Assembly: GCA_030068075.1 (NCBI GenBank)
Contig: CM057826.1
Coordinates: 110,215,746-110,279,745 of the forward strand
From: Paguma larvata
Lineage: Eukaryota > Chordata > Mammalia > Carnivora > Viverridae
Reading direction: 5' to 3'
DNA: 64,000 nt
Position 1 is the stretch's first letter. Each line of letters opens with the position of its first letter. This document shows, piece after piece, positions 11,829 to 24,952 of this stretch. The position numbers and the translations under genes were made by a program. The notes below the pieces were generated by a model. That model did no database searches. It saw nothing but the letters and a program-made list of their open reading frames with translations, and had not been told where the DNA came from.

Positions 11829-13814
11829 AAGAAATCACAGCCAGGGACTTGCTCAAAACAGATATAAGCAGTATATTTGAAAAGAATTTAGAGCAATAGT
11901 CCTACAACTACTAGCTGGGATGTAAAAAGCATAGAAGACACCAGAGAAACTCTTCCAGTAGAGAGGAAAGACCTAAAAACTACTCAGGCTGAAATTAAAA
12001 ATGCTGTAATTGAGATGCAAAACTGACTGGATATAGTCACCATAAAGACTGAAGAAGAAGACAGAATAGGTGATACAGAAGATAAAATCATGGAAAACAA
12101 TGAAGCTCAAAAATAAGAGGAAAAGAAAACTATTAGACCACAAGGGAAGATATAGGGAACTTAGTGATTCCATAAAATGAAACAATACTCCTACTGTAGA
12201 GTGGGGCAAGGGAGCAGAAGGTTTACTTGCACAAATTAGGAAACAGGCATTCAAGTCCAACAGGCACAGAGAACTCCCCTCAAAACCAGAAAAAGAGGTC
12301 AACAACAAGACATAGTGAAACTTGCAAAATACAAAGATAAAGAGATTCTGAAAGCAGCTAGGGACAAAAGGTCCTTAATCTACAAGGGTAGATGCATAAG
12401 ATTAGTAGCAGACGTGTCCACTGATAGTTGTCAAGATAGAAAGGAGTGGCAGGAAATATTCAACAAGCGGAAAAATATGCAGCCAAGAATTCCTTATCCA
12501 CTAAGTCTATCATTCAGAGTAGAAGGAGAGATTTATTTCCCAGACAAATAAAAACTTAAGGAATCTGTGACCATTAAACCAGTCCTGCAAGAAATTTTAA
12601 AGGGGAATCTTTGAAGAGGAGGAAAAAAAGAACACACAACCCACAAGACCAAAGTAACTAAGACTTCAAAGAACCAGAGATCATCATCGGAAACATCAAC
12701 TCAGCAGGTAACACAATGGCACTAAATTTTAACCTTTCAATAATCACTCTGAAGGTAAATGAACTATATGCTCTCAAAAGACACGGGGTATCAGAATGAA
12801 CTTTAAAAAAAGAAAAAAAACATGATCCATGTATATGCTGCCAAAGGAGCCTCACTTTAGACCTAAAGACACCTGCAGATTCAAAGTGAGAGGATGAAGA
12901 ATCATCTATCACACTAGTGGACATCAAAAGAAAGCCGAAGTAGCCATACTTCTATCAGGCAACCTATATGTTAAAACAAAGATGGTAACAAGTGATGAGG
13001 AAGGGCATTGTATGATAATTAATGGGTCTACCTATCAAGAAGACCTAACGATTTTAAATATTTCTGCCCCCACCCAGAAGTCACCCAAATATAAAGGTCA
13101 ATGAATCACAAACATGAAGAAACTCATGGATAAGAATAAAATAATAGGAGGAAACTTTAACACCCTACTTATATATAGCAAAGGATAGATCATCTAAGAA
13201 GAAATAAACAAGGAAACAATGGCTTTGAATGAGACACTGGACCAGATGAACTTAACAGATATATTCAGAACATTTCACCCTAAAGCAGCAGAATATACAT
13301 TCTTCTCAAGTATACATGGAACATTCTCTAGCCTACTAAAGAATGAATGAGTTAACCAGGAAATTAAAGAAGAAATAAAAAAAAATGGAAGCCAATGAAA
13401 ATGAAAACATGAGAGCCCAAACCACTTGCAATGCAACAAAGGCAGTCCTAAGAAGAAAGTACACTGCAATTCAAGCCTTCTTCAAGAAGAAAGGTCCCAA
13501 ATAAATAATCTAATCTTACACCTAAAGGAACTAGAAAAGGAGCTGCAAATAAAGCCTAAAGTCATCCGAAGAAGGGAAATAGGATTAAATTAGAGCAGAA
13601 ATAAATGATATAGAAACAAACAAAAAAACCAAGTTGAAAAGATCAACGTACCTGAGAGCTGGTTCTTCGAAAGAATTAACGAAACTGAGAAACCCCTAAC
13701 CAGACTCATCAAAAAGAAAAAAAGAAAGACCCAAATAGATAAAATCATGAATGAAAGAGAAGATATCACAACCAACAATACAGAGATACAATTATAAGAG
13801 AATACTATGAAAAA

Positions 13815-13889
13815 TCCCTTTCCCCCTCTTTGTCCCTCCCCTGCTCACTTACATGCTCTCAAAATAAACCTTTTCAAAAAATGTATACT
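13815..13889 (+). repeat. SINE 3'-end piece at a LINE-1 deletion junction
   Basis: TTTGTCCCTCCCCTGCTCAC through AATAAACC and AAAAAATGTATACT is a SINE 3' part without a head, exactly where LINE-1 ORF2 jumps. It nearly matches 16397-16457. Confidence 0.75.
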
Positions 13890-14809
13890 AATTATGAGGG
13901 AAATACAAATCAAAACCATGATGAGATAACACCTCACACCTGTGAGAAGGGCTAACATTAACAACACATGAAACAAGAGGTGCTGGCCATCATGCATAGA
14001 AAGGGGAATCCCCTTGCACTGCTGGTGGGAATGTTCTCCACTTTGGAGAACGGTGTTTTGGAGGTTCCTCAAAAAACTAAAAATACATCTACCTTACAAA
14101 TCCAGAAACTGCACTATTAGGTATTTAGCCTAAGTACACAAAAATACAGATTCAAAAGGGTATGTACACTCCAATGTTTATAGCAACGTATCAACAATAG
14201 CCAGACTATGGAAGCAGTCCAAATGTCCACTGACTGATGCGTGATAAACATGTGGTATACATATGCAGTGGAGTCTTATTCAGCCATCAAAAAGAAAGAA
14301 ATCTTGCCATTTGTAATGACATGGATGGGGGTAGAATGTACTATGCTAAACAGAGTAAGTGTATCAGAGAAAGACAAATATATGATTTCACTCATGTGTG
14401 GAATTTAAGAAACAAAACAGATGAACACATGGGAAGGCTGGAAGAGAAGAAAGGGATACAAACTGCAAAAAAGTCAATGATAGAGGATAAAATGAGAGTT
14501 GATGGAGGCGGGTGGGTCTGAGATGGGCTACATGGGTGAAGGGTAGTAAGGAGGGCACTTGTGATAAGCACTGGGTGTTATATGGAAGTGATGAAATCAC
14601 TGAATTCTACTTCTGAAAACAACACTGCACTGAATACTAATTAAAAATTTTTTTTAAAAGATAAGCAAATGATAAGGTACCTAATATCAGAAGTCAGTAA
14701 GTTTAAGTGAATACAGTCTAAATAAGTTTCAGGCAATCTCATTTCTTCACATCAAGGACATTAGCTAAAATGTAATTTTTGAATTTTTATCCAGAAAAGA
14801 TGTATATAG

Positions 14810-15024
14810 TTTTTTATTGTTTATTTATTTTTGAAGGAGAATGAGACAGAGGGTGAGCAGGGGAGGGGCAGAGAGAGAGAGAGAGGGAGACACAGAATCT
14901 GAAGCAGTCTCCAGGTTCCTCACTGTCAGCACAGGGCCCAATGTGGGACTTGAACTCACAAGCCCTGAGATCATGACCTGAGTCGAAGTTGGAGGCTTAA
15001 CAGACTGAGCCACCCGGGCATCCC
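14810..15024 (-). repeat. Can-SINE
   Basis: Minus-strand SINE ending GAGCCACCCGGGCATCCCC; flanked by CCAGAAAAGAT copies. Confidence 0.94.
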
Positions 15025-15539
15025 CAGAAAAGATATTTTTTGAACTAACTACATTTAAATCAAGTCCAGGCCCAGTTATTTAAACCAATGTGTTTTATTA
15101 AATTTTAGATTGGTAAAAATTAAATGTGTGCCTGGATCTAATTTTCTTTCCAGAACTCTGGAAGTTAATCAGAAGCTTGCAGCAATCCAAGAAGCATTTA
15201 AAAAGCTTAATTTTCTATCAACACACTCAAAGTTAAAGGAAGGAAAAATGACTATGGAAATGCCACTTCTTACTCATGTCTCATGCAAAGGAAGTCGGGT
15301 TAAACCTACCCAGAATAGTGTTACACAATAGCTGCAGTTGAGAGATGAGATTTCCTTACAAACTGTCTATGGAATGATTTCCTGGGTCCAGGATTCCTAT
15401 TCAAAATATTAACGTACAAAAGTGAACAATTTTATATACATACACTATCTCCTAAGGTATAGTCCTTTCTGTTTTACTATTGTGATCATTCAACCACACA
15501 TAACAGAACTCAGAGTTCTTTTAAAAAAGGCATGTTTCA

Positions 15540-15790
15540 TGCTCTGTGTATGTTGCTTCCTCTGCTAGAAATGCAATTCTTGTCTGAAAATATTCTTACG
15601 AGTCAGTTCATTTTCTTAATACTTCTTTTATAAAAGCTTTATTGACCTCCCCCCACCAAACACACTCTACTCCAGTTAGAGGATACATTTTTGATGCTCA
15701 CTGGCTTGAGCTCAAAATGTTCCCCACATTAAGCTGTAAATACCTTGAAATCAGAGACTATATATATAACTCATACTAATATATTCTCAC
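15540..15790 (+). repeat. L2-like LINE 3' fragment
   Basis: GTTGCTTCCTCTGCTAGAAA, then CATTAAGCTGTAAATACCTT with GAAATCAGAGACTATATA resembles the L2 3' end (AAGCTCC..GAGGGCAGGGAC region). Diverged. Confidence 0.5.
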
Positions 15791-15826
15791 AATTCCTGGA
15801 AGTAAACTGAAAAAATGTTATATGCT

Positions 15827-16035
15827 GGGGCATCTGGGTAGCTCAGATAGTTAAGCATCCAACTCTTGCTATCGGCTCAGGTCATGATCTCAAGGTTCTT
15901 AAGTTTAAGTCCCATGTCAGGCTCTGGGTTGACAGCACAGAGCCTGCTTGGGATTCTCTCTTCCTCTCTCTCTCTGCCCCTCCCCAACTCATGCTCTATC
16001 TCTGTCTCTCTCAAAAATAAATAAAAATTTTTAAA
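15827..16035 (+). repeat. Can-SINE
   Basis: Head GGGGCATCTGGGTAGCTCAG and tail CAAAAATAAATAAAAATTTT. First of a three-SINE nest. Confidence 0.92.
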
Positions 16036-16048
16036 ATTTTTATACATT

Positions 16049-16270
16049 GGGGGGCGCGCCTGGGTGGCTCAGTTGGGTAAGCGGCTGACTTCGGCTCAGG
16101 TCATGATCTCACAGTCTGTGAGTTCGAGCCCCGCGTCGGGCTCTGTGTTGACGGCTCAGAGCCTGGAGCCTGCTTCAGACTCTGTGTCTCCCTCTCTCTC
16201 TGCCCTTCCCCTGCTCATACTCTGTCTCTCTGTCTCTCAAAAATAAATAAACGTTAAAAAAATTAAAAAA
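16049..16270 (+). repeat. Can-SINE, young-looking
   Basis: Close to the felid consensus; flanked by AAATTTTTATACATTGG on both sides, so it entered between the neighbouring SINEs. Confidence 0.94.
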
Positions 16271-16284
16271 AAATTTTTATACAT

Positions 16285-16450
16285 TGGGTGGCTCATTCAG
16301 TGAGGTTCTTGATTTCAGCTCAGGTCATGATTCCAGATTCTAATGATTGAGTCCCGGGTTGGTGTAGAGCCTGTCTGGGATTCTCTTTTCCCGTCTCTTT
16401 GTCCCTCCCCTGCTCACTTACATGCTCTCAAAATAAATCTTTTAAAAAAT
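16285..16450 (+). repeat. Can-SINE, older, lacking first bases
   Basis: Starts at GGGTGGCTCATTCAGTGAG and ends in AATAAATCTTTTAAAAAA. Its 3' part is near-identical to 13828-13889. Confidence 0.85.
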
Positions 16451-18642
16451 GTATACTTCAATTATACCTCAATTTAAAAAATGTTACAGAAGTAGAGGAC
16501 AGACACGGTTTGCCTAGGACCCAGTGGTATCTGTCCTGCACAGACTATTAAAATGAGACAAATGATTATCATTACATACTATAAAGCTCCTCAGTATCTT
16601 TAGGTAACATGGTCACAGTGGCTAAGCTAAATAAAATCTGGGTCGGAAGTGAGATAAACAACAAGTAAGTTTTCCTTAAAATGCTAACTCCAATGAATTA
16701 TTCATTAGATCATTCTCTTGAAGAGCCTAAGAAGTCAGTGTGAAAGAATGCCATGACATACCATTACTGTCTGCCAGGAGAGATAAAGAATGTTGGCATG
16801 CGTGTCACATATTTGCCATTTCAAGTTGCAGTAACTTCAAAGGTCCATTTGAGTACAGTGACTATCAGCTAAACTGTGGGAGTTTTACTCTCATTTACAG
16901 TTAAGCAGTCAACTGTAAAATACACATTATGGAAAAAAATCACACTAATAGGGCTGAAATTTGAGTGATAAAATTATAAGATTGAGGAATTGAAACCAAA
17001 CCCAAGGTTGGATTCAGAAATAAATAATTATAATTTTAATTATCATTCTAAAACATTTAATAATGAATAATATCCTTCAATACTGCCAATTCTGAATTTC
17101 CCTGTCATTTGAAATGATTCAAAGCAGCAGCCTATGATGCTGCAACGGCAGATTTTAATTTCAATAAATCAAAGGTTATTATACAGCGTATCATCACAAT
17201 GACATTTCCTAAAAATCCTAGGAATACAACACATACTTAAAGCAATGTTTTAAAATAACAAAATTCCAGTGTATCTGCCTTCAAATACATACTTGGAATC
17301 TCAATATCGAGGTTTTACCTATAGTAATTTTGTCCTATTACAAAAGTGAGATGTTAAGGAAATACAGGTATCATATTAAGCAAAGTGAATGTTTTGCAAT
17401 TAATTGAAACCATAGGTAAACTGAGAAGCTTGGGAAGATGGCAGAGCAAGAGAGTCCTGAGCTCACCTCCTCCCATGGACACACCAAGACCATAACTACA
17501 GTGCAGTTCCTTCTGAAAAGGGCCCAAAGACTAGCCTAACAGCTCTTCCATAATGAGGATGAAGAGAAAAGGCCATACTAAGAAGAGTAGAAGAGGCAGG
17601 GACACAGTTGGGAACCAAATCTGTCAGCATGGTGACCCACAAACAGGAGCAGTATCACAAGCACAGTTCCACCCCAAGGACTGAAAGGTTCAAATCCCAC
17701 ATCAGGCGCCCCTGCCCCAGGATGTGCATCGGGAAGACAAGTCCCTGATAACATCTGGCTTTGAAAATCAAAGAAACTTCACTCTGGGAGAGTCAGAGGG
17801 CTATGCGAAACTTAGAATCCACTCCTAAAGTGCCAGTGTACTCCATCATTCAGTTTGAGACCCGAGAGAGAGGCAGCAGCTTGAAAAACATACGAGTTAT
17901 TAAGTGAAGGAGATTTACTAACCAATTTTAGAGTGTGTGCCAGAAGGGCTGAAGTGTAGGAATTTTCTCCAGGAACAGAGTCCTACCAGGTGCCATTTTT
18001 CTTACCTCCTGTAGCTTTGCTGGCCTGATGCTTGTGGCACCAGTTCTGGCACTCTCCATTTACCTTCCTAGCACTGCTCACCCTGCTCTGGTGCTCCTCT
18101 GTGGATGTGCCCCATCCAACCCACCAGGCAGCCGCAGCTACGGACCTGTGTCCACCCAAAGTGACTACTACCAATACAACTAGTGATCAGCAGCTAGAAT
18201 CGGTATCCTGCCCACCAGCACGGCCTCAAAAGTTACAGCTGGGCCTCTAAGCTAGCTGGCCTGGAGCCCAATCCTGCTCACCAGCACTCCTGTAGTGAAC
18301 AGGGCCTAGTTACAACAGAAGGGTAAACAAAGCCCACATAGGGGACACTCATGGACCACCTGGTTCTGGTGATCAGGGGTACTGTGCTACGGGGAACCAC
18401 AAAATGTCTTCTACACAAGACCACTACAGTTAAGACCAGGAGACATAACTGATCTACCTAATAAAGAGAAACTAAGAGAATCAGACAAAATGAGAGACAG
18501 AGAAGTATGTTCTAAATGAAAAAAACAAAACAAAACATCAGAAAAAGAACTATATAAAACTATGTAACAAATCTACCTGATAAAGAATTATTCAATGCAA
18601 TGACCATAAATATGTTCATTGGATTTAAGAGTAGAATGGATA

Positions 18643-18765
18643 AAATCAGGGATGTCTGACTGGCTCAGCTGGTAGAGCATGTGACTCTTGATCTGAGGGT
18701 TGCAGTTTTGAGCCCTACATTGGGTGGAGCGATTACTTAAAAAATAAAAATTAAAAAAAAAAAAA
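18643..18765 (+). repeat. tRNA-derived SINE, short type
   Basis: Head resembles the Can-SINE but ends at CATTGGGTGGAGCGATTACT plus an A-tail, without the CT-rich part. Flanked by AGTAGAATGGATAAA copies. Confidence 0.85.
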
Positions 18766-19701
18766 GTAGAATGGATAAACTCAGTGAGAACTTCAAGAAA
18801 GAGATAGAAATTATAAAACGCACCAGAGGAAATCAACCTAAGATTAGAGAATGCAGAAGAATGAATCAGTGAGTTGGAAGACAGGGTAACGGAAATACCA
18901 AGATGAGCAGGGAAAAAAAAAAAAAACAACTTGAAAAATAGAATAAGTTATGGGACAATATTAAGAGTAATAACATTCACATTATACTATTCCCAGAAGG
19001 AGAGAAAGCAAGCACCAGTAAACTTAGGTGAAGAAATAATGGCCGAAAACTGTCCTCACCTGAGGAAGGAGACAAACATCAGGGTCCAAGGAGCACAGAA
19101 AACCACAAACAAGATGACTTCAAGGAAGTCCACGCCAAGAGACAATAACTAAAATGTCAGAAATTAAAGATAAAGGAGAGAATCTTAAAATCAGCAAGAG
19201 AAAAGCAACTAGTAACATATAAGGGGAACCTCATAAAGCTATCATATTATTTTTCAGCTGAAACGTTGTAGGCTAGAAAGGAGTGGCATGATATATTCAA
19301 AGTGCTAAAGGAACAAACCAACAACCAAGAATACTGTTCCCAGAAAGGCCATGATTCAGAATTGAAGGAGAGATGAAGAGTTTCCCAAACAAACACAAGT
19401 TAAAGGAATTCATCACCACACAACCAGTCCTATGACAAATGTTAAAGAACCTTCTTTCACTGGAAAAGAAAAGGTCATAAACAGAAGTAAAAAAAAGTTA
19501 TCAAAGGAAAAAAATCTCACTGGTAAAAGTAAACATAGAATAAAAGGCAGCAAATCAATCACAAATAAGGCTAACACAAAAACTGAAAGACAAATGCATT
19601 ATATCTAGAATTAGTTAAAATACACAAAAAATAAAAAGATACAAAATTTGACATCATATACATACAATACATAGAAATGTAGTACTTTTAGAATGTGTTT
19701 A

Positions 19702-19924
19702 GGGGTGCCTGGGTGGCTCAGTTGGTTAAGCAGCGTCTAACTTCAGTTCAGGTCATAATCCCGTGGCTTGTGAGTTGGAGCCCCGCGTGGGGCTCTGTGT
19801 TGACAGCTCACACCTGGAGACTGTTTCAGATTCTGTGTCTCCCTCTCTCTCTCTCTCTCTGCTCCTCCCCCATTTGGGCATTTTCTCTCTCTCTCTCTCT
19901 CATAAAAATAAACATTAAAAAAAA
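19702..19924 (+). repeat. Can-SINE
   Basis: Head GGGGTGCCTGGGTGGCTCAG; flanked by TTTAGAATGTGTTT copies; expanded CT runs. Confidence 0.94.
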
Positions 19925-20195
19925 ATTTAGAATGTGTTTGAACTTCAGCAACCATCAACTTAAAATAGACTGCTACATACATAGGATGCAATCTATGAAC
20001 CTCACGGTACCCACAAGTCAAAACCCTGTAAAAGATGCACAAAAAATAAAAGAAAGAAATCCATGCACATCTCTAAAAAAAGTCATCAAATCACAACAAA
20101 AGAGAGCAAAAGATGGAGAGAACATCACGGAAGAACTACAAAAGAACAGGAAACAACAAAATGGCAATAAGTACCTACCTATCAATAATTACATT

Positions 20196-20368
20196 AGGGG
20201 CACATGGGTGGCTCAGTTGGTTGAGCATCTGACTCTTGATTTCGGTACAGGTTATGAGGGGACATGGGACTGAGTCCCGTGTGGTGCTCTGCGCTGAGTG
20301 TGGAGCCTGCTTAAGACTTTCTCTCTCTGCCCTTCTCCCCCTCTTGGGCTCTCTAATTTAAAAAAAAT
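20196..20368 (+). repeat. Can-SINE, older subtype
   Basis: GGGGCACATGGGTGGCTCAG head with GCGCTGAGTGTGGAGCCTGC middle, an older carnivore subfamily form, in LINE-1. Confidence 0.9.
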
Positions 20369-20541
20369 GACTTTAAATGAAAATGGAAAAAATGCTTCAA
20401 ACAAAAGACACAAACACTGACTGAAAGGATAAAAAAAATAAGATTCATCTACATGCTGCCTACAAAGGACTCCCATCAGACTTAAAGACACAGACTAGAA
20501 AATGAAAAGATGGTAAAAGATATTCAATGCAAATATAAGTA

Positions 20542-20569
20542 GCGGGGGGGGGGGGGGCGGGGGGGGGGA
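20542..20569 (+). repeat. Poly-G tract
   Basis: About 26 guanines with one C break, inside the LINE-1. Likely a slippage expansion, able in principle to form a G-quadruplex. Confidence 0.85.
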
Positions 20570-23500
20570 AGCTGGGTAGCAACACCTAGACAAAACAGAT
20601 TTTAAAACCAAAAAAAAAAGTGGAATAGGAGATAAAGAGACACATTACATAATAATGAGATCTAGCCAATAAGAGGATGTAACAATTATACTTCTATGCA
20701 TCCAATATAGGAGCACTTAAACTTATAAAGCAAATATTAAGAGACACAATGGGAGAAAGTGATAGTAATACAGTAAGAGTAGGGAACTTGAACATTTACA
20801 TCAATGGACAGATCATCCAGACAGAAAATCAATAAAGAAACAGTCGCTTGAACAACACATTAGACCGTGTAAAACCAACAGATATATATACAAAGCATTC
20901 CATCCATAGACAGTAGAATACTGTTTGGAATACTTTCCAGGACAGATTACATGTTAGGCCACAAAACAAGTCTCAAAAAATTTAAGATTGAAATCATATC
21001 AAGCATCTTTTCCAACCACAATGGTATGAAAATAAAATTCCACTACAAACAAAAACTGGAAAAAAACACAGAAACCAAACAACATGTTACTAAACATCCA
21101 ATGAATCAACACAGAAATCAAAGAGAAAATAAAAACATCCTTCAGACAAACAGAAATGGAAACACAGCAATTCAAAATTTTGGGGATGCAGCAAAAGCAG
21201 TTCTTAGAGGTAGGCTTATAGTGTGATACAGGCCTACCTCCAGAAACAAGAAAAATGTCAAATAAACAATACAACCTTACACCTAAAGAACTAGAAGAAC
21301 AAACAAAACCCAAGATGAGGAGGAAAAAAAATAAAGCTCAGAGTGAAAATAAATGAAATAGACTCTTTAAAAAACAACAGAGAAGAGCAATAAAACTAAG
21401 AGCTGGTTCTTTGAAAAGAAAAACAAAATAGATAAACTTTTAGCCAGACTCATCAAGAAAAATGAGACATGATTCAAATAAATAAAATTAGAAATAAAAG
21501 TTACAACCAACATCAAAGAAATAATGGATTGGACGCCAAGATACTGGACAAAAATAAGACACAGATAAACTCTTAAAAACATACTATCTTTCAAGCATGA
21601 ATCAAGAAGAAATTAAAAAAAAGTGAACAAACCAATTACTAGTGCTGAAATGGAAGTGATAATCAAAAAACTCCAAACGAACTCAAGTGTAAGACTAAGT
21701 AGCTTCATTATATGAAACGTTTAAGTAAGAGTTAACACCTACTCTCTGTCAAACTATTCCAAAAAAATGAAGAGGTAAGAATGTTCCAAATTCATTCTTT
21801 GAGGCCAGCATTAACTTAAGACCTAAACCACATGAAGACACTCCAAAAACAAAAAAAAATTTCAAGCTCGCATCCATGATAAACACAGATGCAAAAATCC
21901 CCAGCAAAATATTAGCAAACTGACTTCAACAATATATTTAAAGTAACATTCACCATGATCAGGTGGGATTTATTCCAGGGATACAAGAATGGTTCAATAT
22001 TCATAAATCAATCAAAAGGATATACCACATTTAGAAAAGGAAGGATAAAAATCATATGATTTCCACAGATAAAGAAAAAGCTTGTAAAAATTCAATGTCT
22101 ATTCATGATAAAAACTCACCACACAAGAGGTACGGAGGGAACATACCCCAACAGAATATGGGATACATAACAAACCCAGAGCTCAAAACTTATCCTCTAA
22201 GATTAAGAAGGCAAGGATGACTACTCTTGCCATTTTTATTCAACACAGTATTAGAAATCCTAGCCACAGCACTCAGACATGAAAAAGAAATAAAAGGCAT
22301 CCAAACCGGTAAGAAAGAAGTAAAACTGTCACTGCTTGCAAATGACACGGTATTACATATAAAAAACCACCAAGACTACACCAAAAATTGTTAGAATAAA
22401 CAAATTTAGTGAACCTGCAGGATCAATATACAGTTGTCTGTTATGTTTCTCTACACTGATAACAAGCTGTATGAAAGAGACATTAAGAAAACAATCCCAT
22501 TTACAACTATATCAAAAAGAATAAAATACCTAGGAGAAAATTTACCCAAGGGGCTGAAAGTCCTGTACTTTGAAAACTATAAGACAATAATGAAAGAAAC
22601 TGAAGATAACACAAATAAAGGAGAAGATATCCCATACTCAGGGACTGGAAGAATACTGTTAAAATGTCCATACCACTCAAAGCCATCTACAGACTGAATG
22701 CAATCCTTATCAAAACACCAACAGTATTTTTCAAAGAACTAAAACACACAATCCTAAAATTTGTGTAGAATCACAAAGATCTAACAAGCCCAACAGTAAA
22801 AGTAATCCTGAGAAACGTAACAAAGCTTGAGCTCAACACAATACCATATTTCAAACTATACTACAAAGTTATAGTAATCTAAACAGAATGGTACTGGCAC
22901 AAAAACAGATCAGTGGAACAGAAAAGAGAGTCCATAAATAAACCCTTTATATAGTCAGTTAATCTAAGAAAAATGAGGTAAGAATGTAAAATGTGGAAAA
23001 GAGAGTCTCTGCAATAAATGGGGCTGAGAAAACTAGACAACCGCATGCAAAAGAATGAAACTGGACCACTTCCCTATACCATTTGAAAAAAATAAACTCA
23101 AAATGGATTAAAGACCTAAATGTAAATAAGACCCAAAACCATAATACTCCTAAAAGAAAACAATGAAAATATTGCCTTACAATATATTTTTTTGGACTGG
23201 CCTCCTCAGGCAAGGGCAACACAAGCAAGAATAAACAACAGAGTCTACATCAAACTTAGAAACTTTTGCACAGCAAAAGAAACCATCCATAACATGAAAA
23301 GGCAACCTACTTGATGGGAAAAGATAATATTTGCAAATGATATATCCACTAAGACGTTAATATCCCTCCCCCAAAAATTGAAGAACTCATACAACCAAAC
23401 ACACACACACAAGATCTGATTAAAAAATACGCAGAGGACCTGAATAGACATTTTTCCAAAGAAGACATTCAGATAGCCAACACACACATGAAAACATGTT

Positions 23501-24228
23501 CATTATCACTAATCACCAAGGAAATGCAAATCCAAACCACAGTGAGATACCACCAACATGATGGAATGGCTAGTTGCACAAAGACAAGAAATTAATTGCT
23601 GGTGAGGATGTGGAGAAAAGGGAACCTCTGTGAACTATTGGTGAGAATGTAAACAGGTGCAGCCACCATGGAAAAGAGGCAGCTCATCAAAAACTTAGCT
23701 ATAGAAATATTGTATGATCCATTTATTTCACTGGTGGTTATCAACGCTAAAAAAATGAAAACACTATTTTGAAAAGATATATGCACCTCTATGTTTATTG
23801 CAGCATTATATACAAATACAATACCCAAGATATGGATGCAATCTAACTGTCCATTAACAGAGGCATAAAAAAGAATGACATCTTTTAATGTGCAGCAACA
23901 TGGATGGACCTAGAGGGTATTATGTTAAGTGAAATAAATTAAAGATAAATACCACATGATTTCACTTATATGTGACATATAAAAAACATAAGTAACAAAC
24001 AAGAAGCCAAAAAACACACTTATAAATACAGAGAACAGACTGGTGGTTGCCAGAGGGAAGGAAGGCGAGGTGATGGATGAAACATGTAAATGAGATTCAG
24101 AGACACAAACTTCCAGTTATAAATAAGTAAGTCACAGGGATGAAAAGCACAGCATAGGGAATATAGCCAATAATATCGTAATAACTTTGTATGGTGGCAG
24201 ATGGTAACCACACTTATCATGGTGAGCA

Positions 24229-24418
24229 TTTTTTTGAATGTTTATTTATTTTGAGAGTGTGCACATGTGTGTGAGTGCAAGTGTGGGAGGGGCAGAGAGA
24301 GACGAAAGAGAGAATTCCAAGCAGTCAGACACGGGGCTCAATCTCAGGAACCCGGAGATCAGGACCTGAGCCGAAATCAAGAGTTAGACACTAACCAACT
24401 GAGCCACCCAGACGCCCT
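24229..24418 (-). repeat. Can-SINE
   Basis: Minus-strand SINE ending GAGCCACCCAGACGCCC, inserted in the LINE-1 3' UTR, flanked by related AGCATTT copies. Confidence 0.9.
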
Positions 24419-24952
24419 TGTGTAGCATTTCTTAATATATGTAAACATATAAACGTCGAATCACTAATATTGTATGTCAACTATACTACCATTAAAATTT
24501 TGTTAAAAGCACATGTAAATTAAATGGTGTCAACTAAAGAAAACTTATGAAGGAATTTTCAATTAGTTAAACACTGGTTTAATATTTCAAAGGAACATAA
24601 TAAACAGCATGGATGAAGTAAAACTATAAAATTATCTGATCACAAAAATGATAAAACATTTTATTAGTTCAGGTAAAATCAAGTTTCATGTGAAAATTTA
24701 AATTATTAAATTCTCTTTATCTTTCACTTCATCTTTGTTTACCTTACCACAATTTGATAATAGAAACAGAGAGCTTAAATCTCATTAATCACCCTTTTGA
24801 TATTTTGGATGGCTTTAACATACCTTTAAAAACTTTGAAAAGTTACAATTTTGAAATCAAGTATGTTCACTATAACCATATTCGAGAAATATAGTGATTA
24901 TAAATAATTCAGTAAGTACTTGAAATCTGAAGATGATAAATAAAGTCCAAAC

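Larger units (their letters stand above)
9945..14665 (+). mobile_element. LINE-1 (carnivore type), full-ended but internally deleted
   Basis: The element begins with a GC-richer 5' UTR (about 9945-11600, including a long T-rich tract at 11158-11340), followed by broken ORF1-like sequence (about 11900-12600) and the start of ORF2 (about 12650-13800). It then jumps directly to the ORF2 3' end (GAAATACAAATCAAAACC at about 13898). It ends with the carnivore 3' UTR reading GCACTTGTGATAAGCACTGG near 14555 and an A-rich tail. About 3 kb of ORF2 is missing. Stops and frameshifts are abundant. It lies antisense to MTREX. Boundaries are approximate. Confidence 0.85.
17427..24508 (+). mobile_element. 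LINE-1, near full length, inactive
   Basis: The element starts with a 5' UTR reading GGGAAGATGGCAGAGCAAGA and passes through ORF1-like sequence (about 18560-19480). ORF2 runs to about 23960, recognisable by endonuclease- and reverse-transcriptase-region phrases such as TTCTCAAGCATGAATC and CATTTTTATTCAACACAGTA. The 3' UTR includes GACTGGTGGTTGCCAGAGGG. Dozens of stops and frameshifts make it dead. Can-SINEs are inserted at about 18643, 19702, 20196 and 24229. Antisense to MTREX. Resembles older mammalian L1M-type elements by its 3' UTR. Confidence 0.85.

Noticed and set aside
18588..18929. 113-codon minus-strand ORF rich in Phe
   Set aside because: It is the complement of A-rich LINE-1 and SINE sequence; composition artefact.
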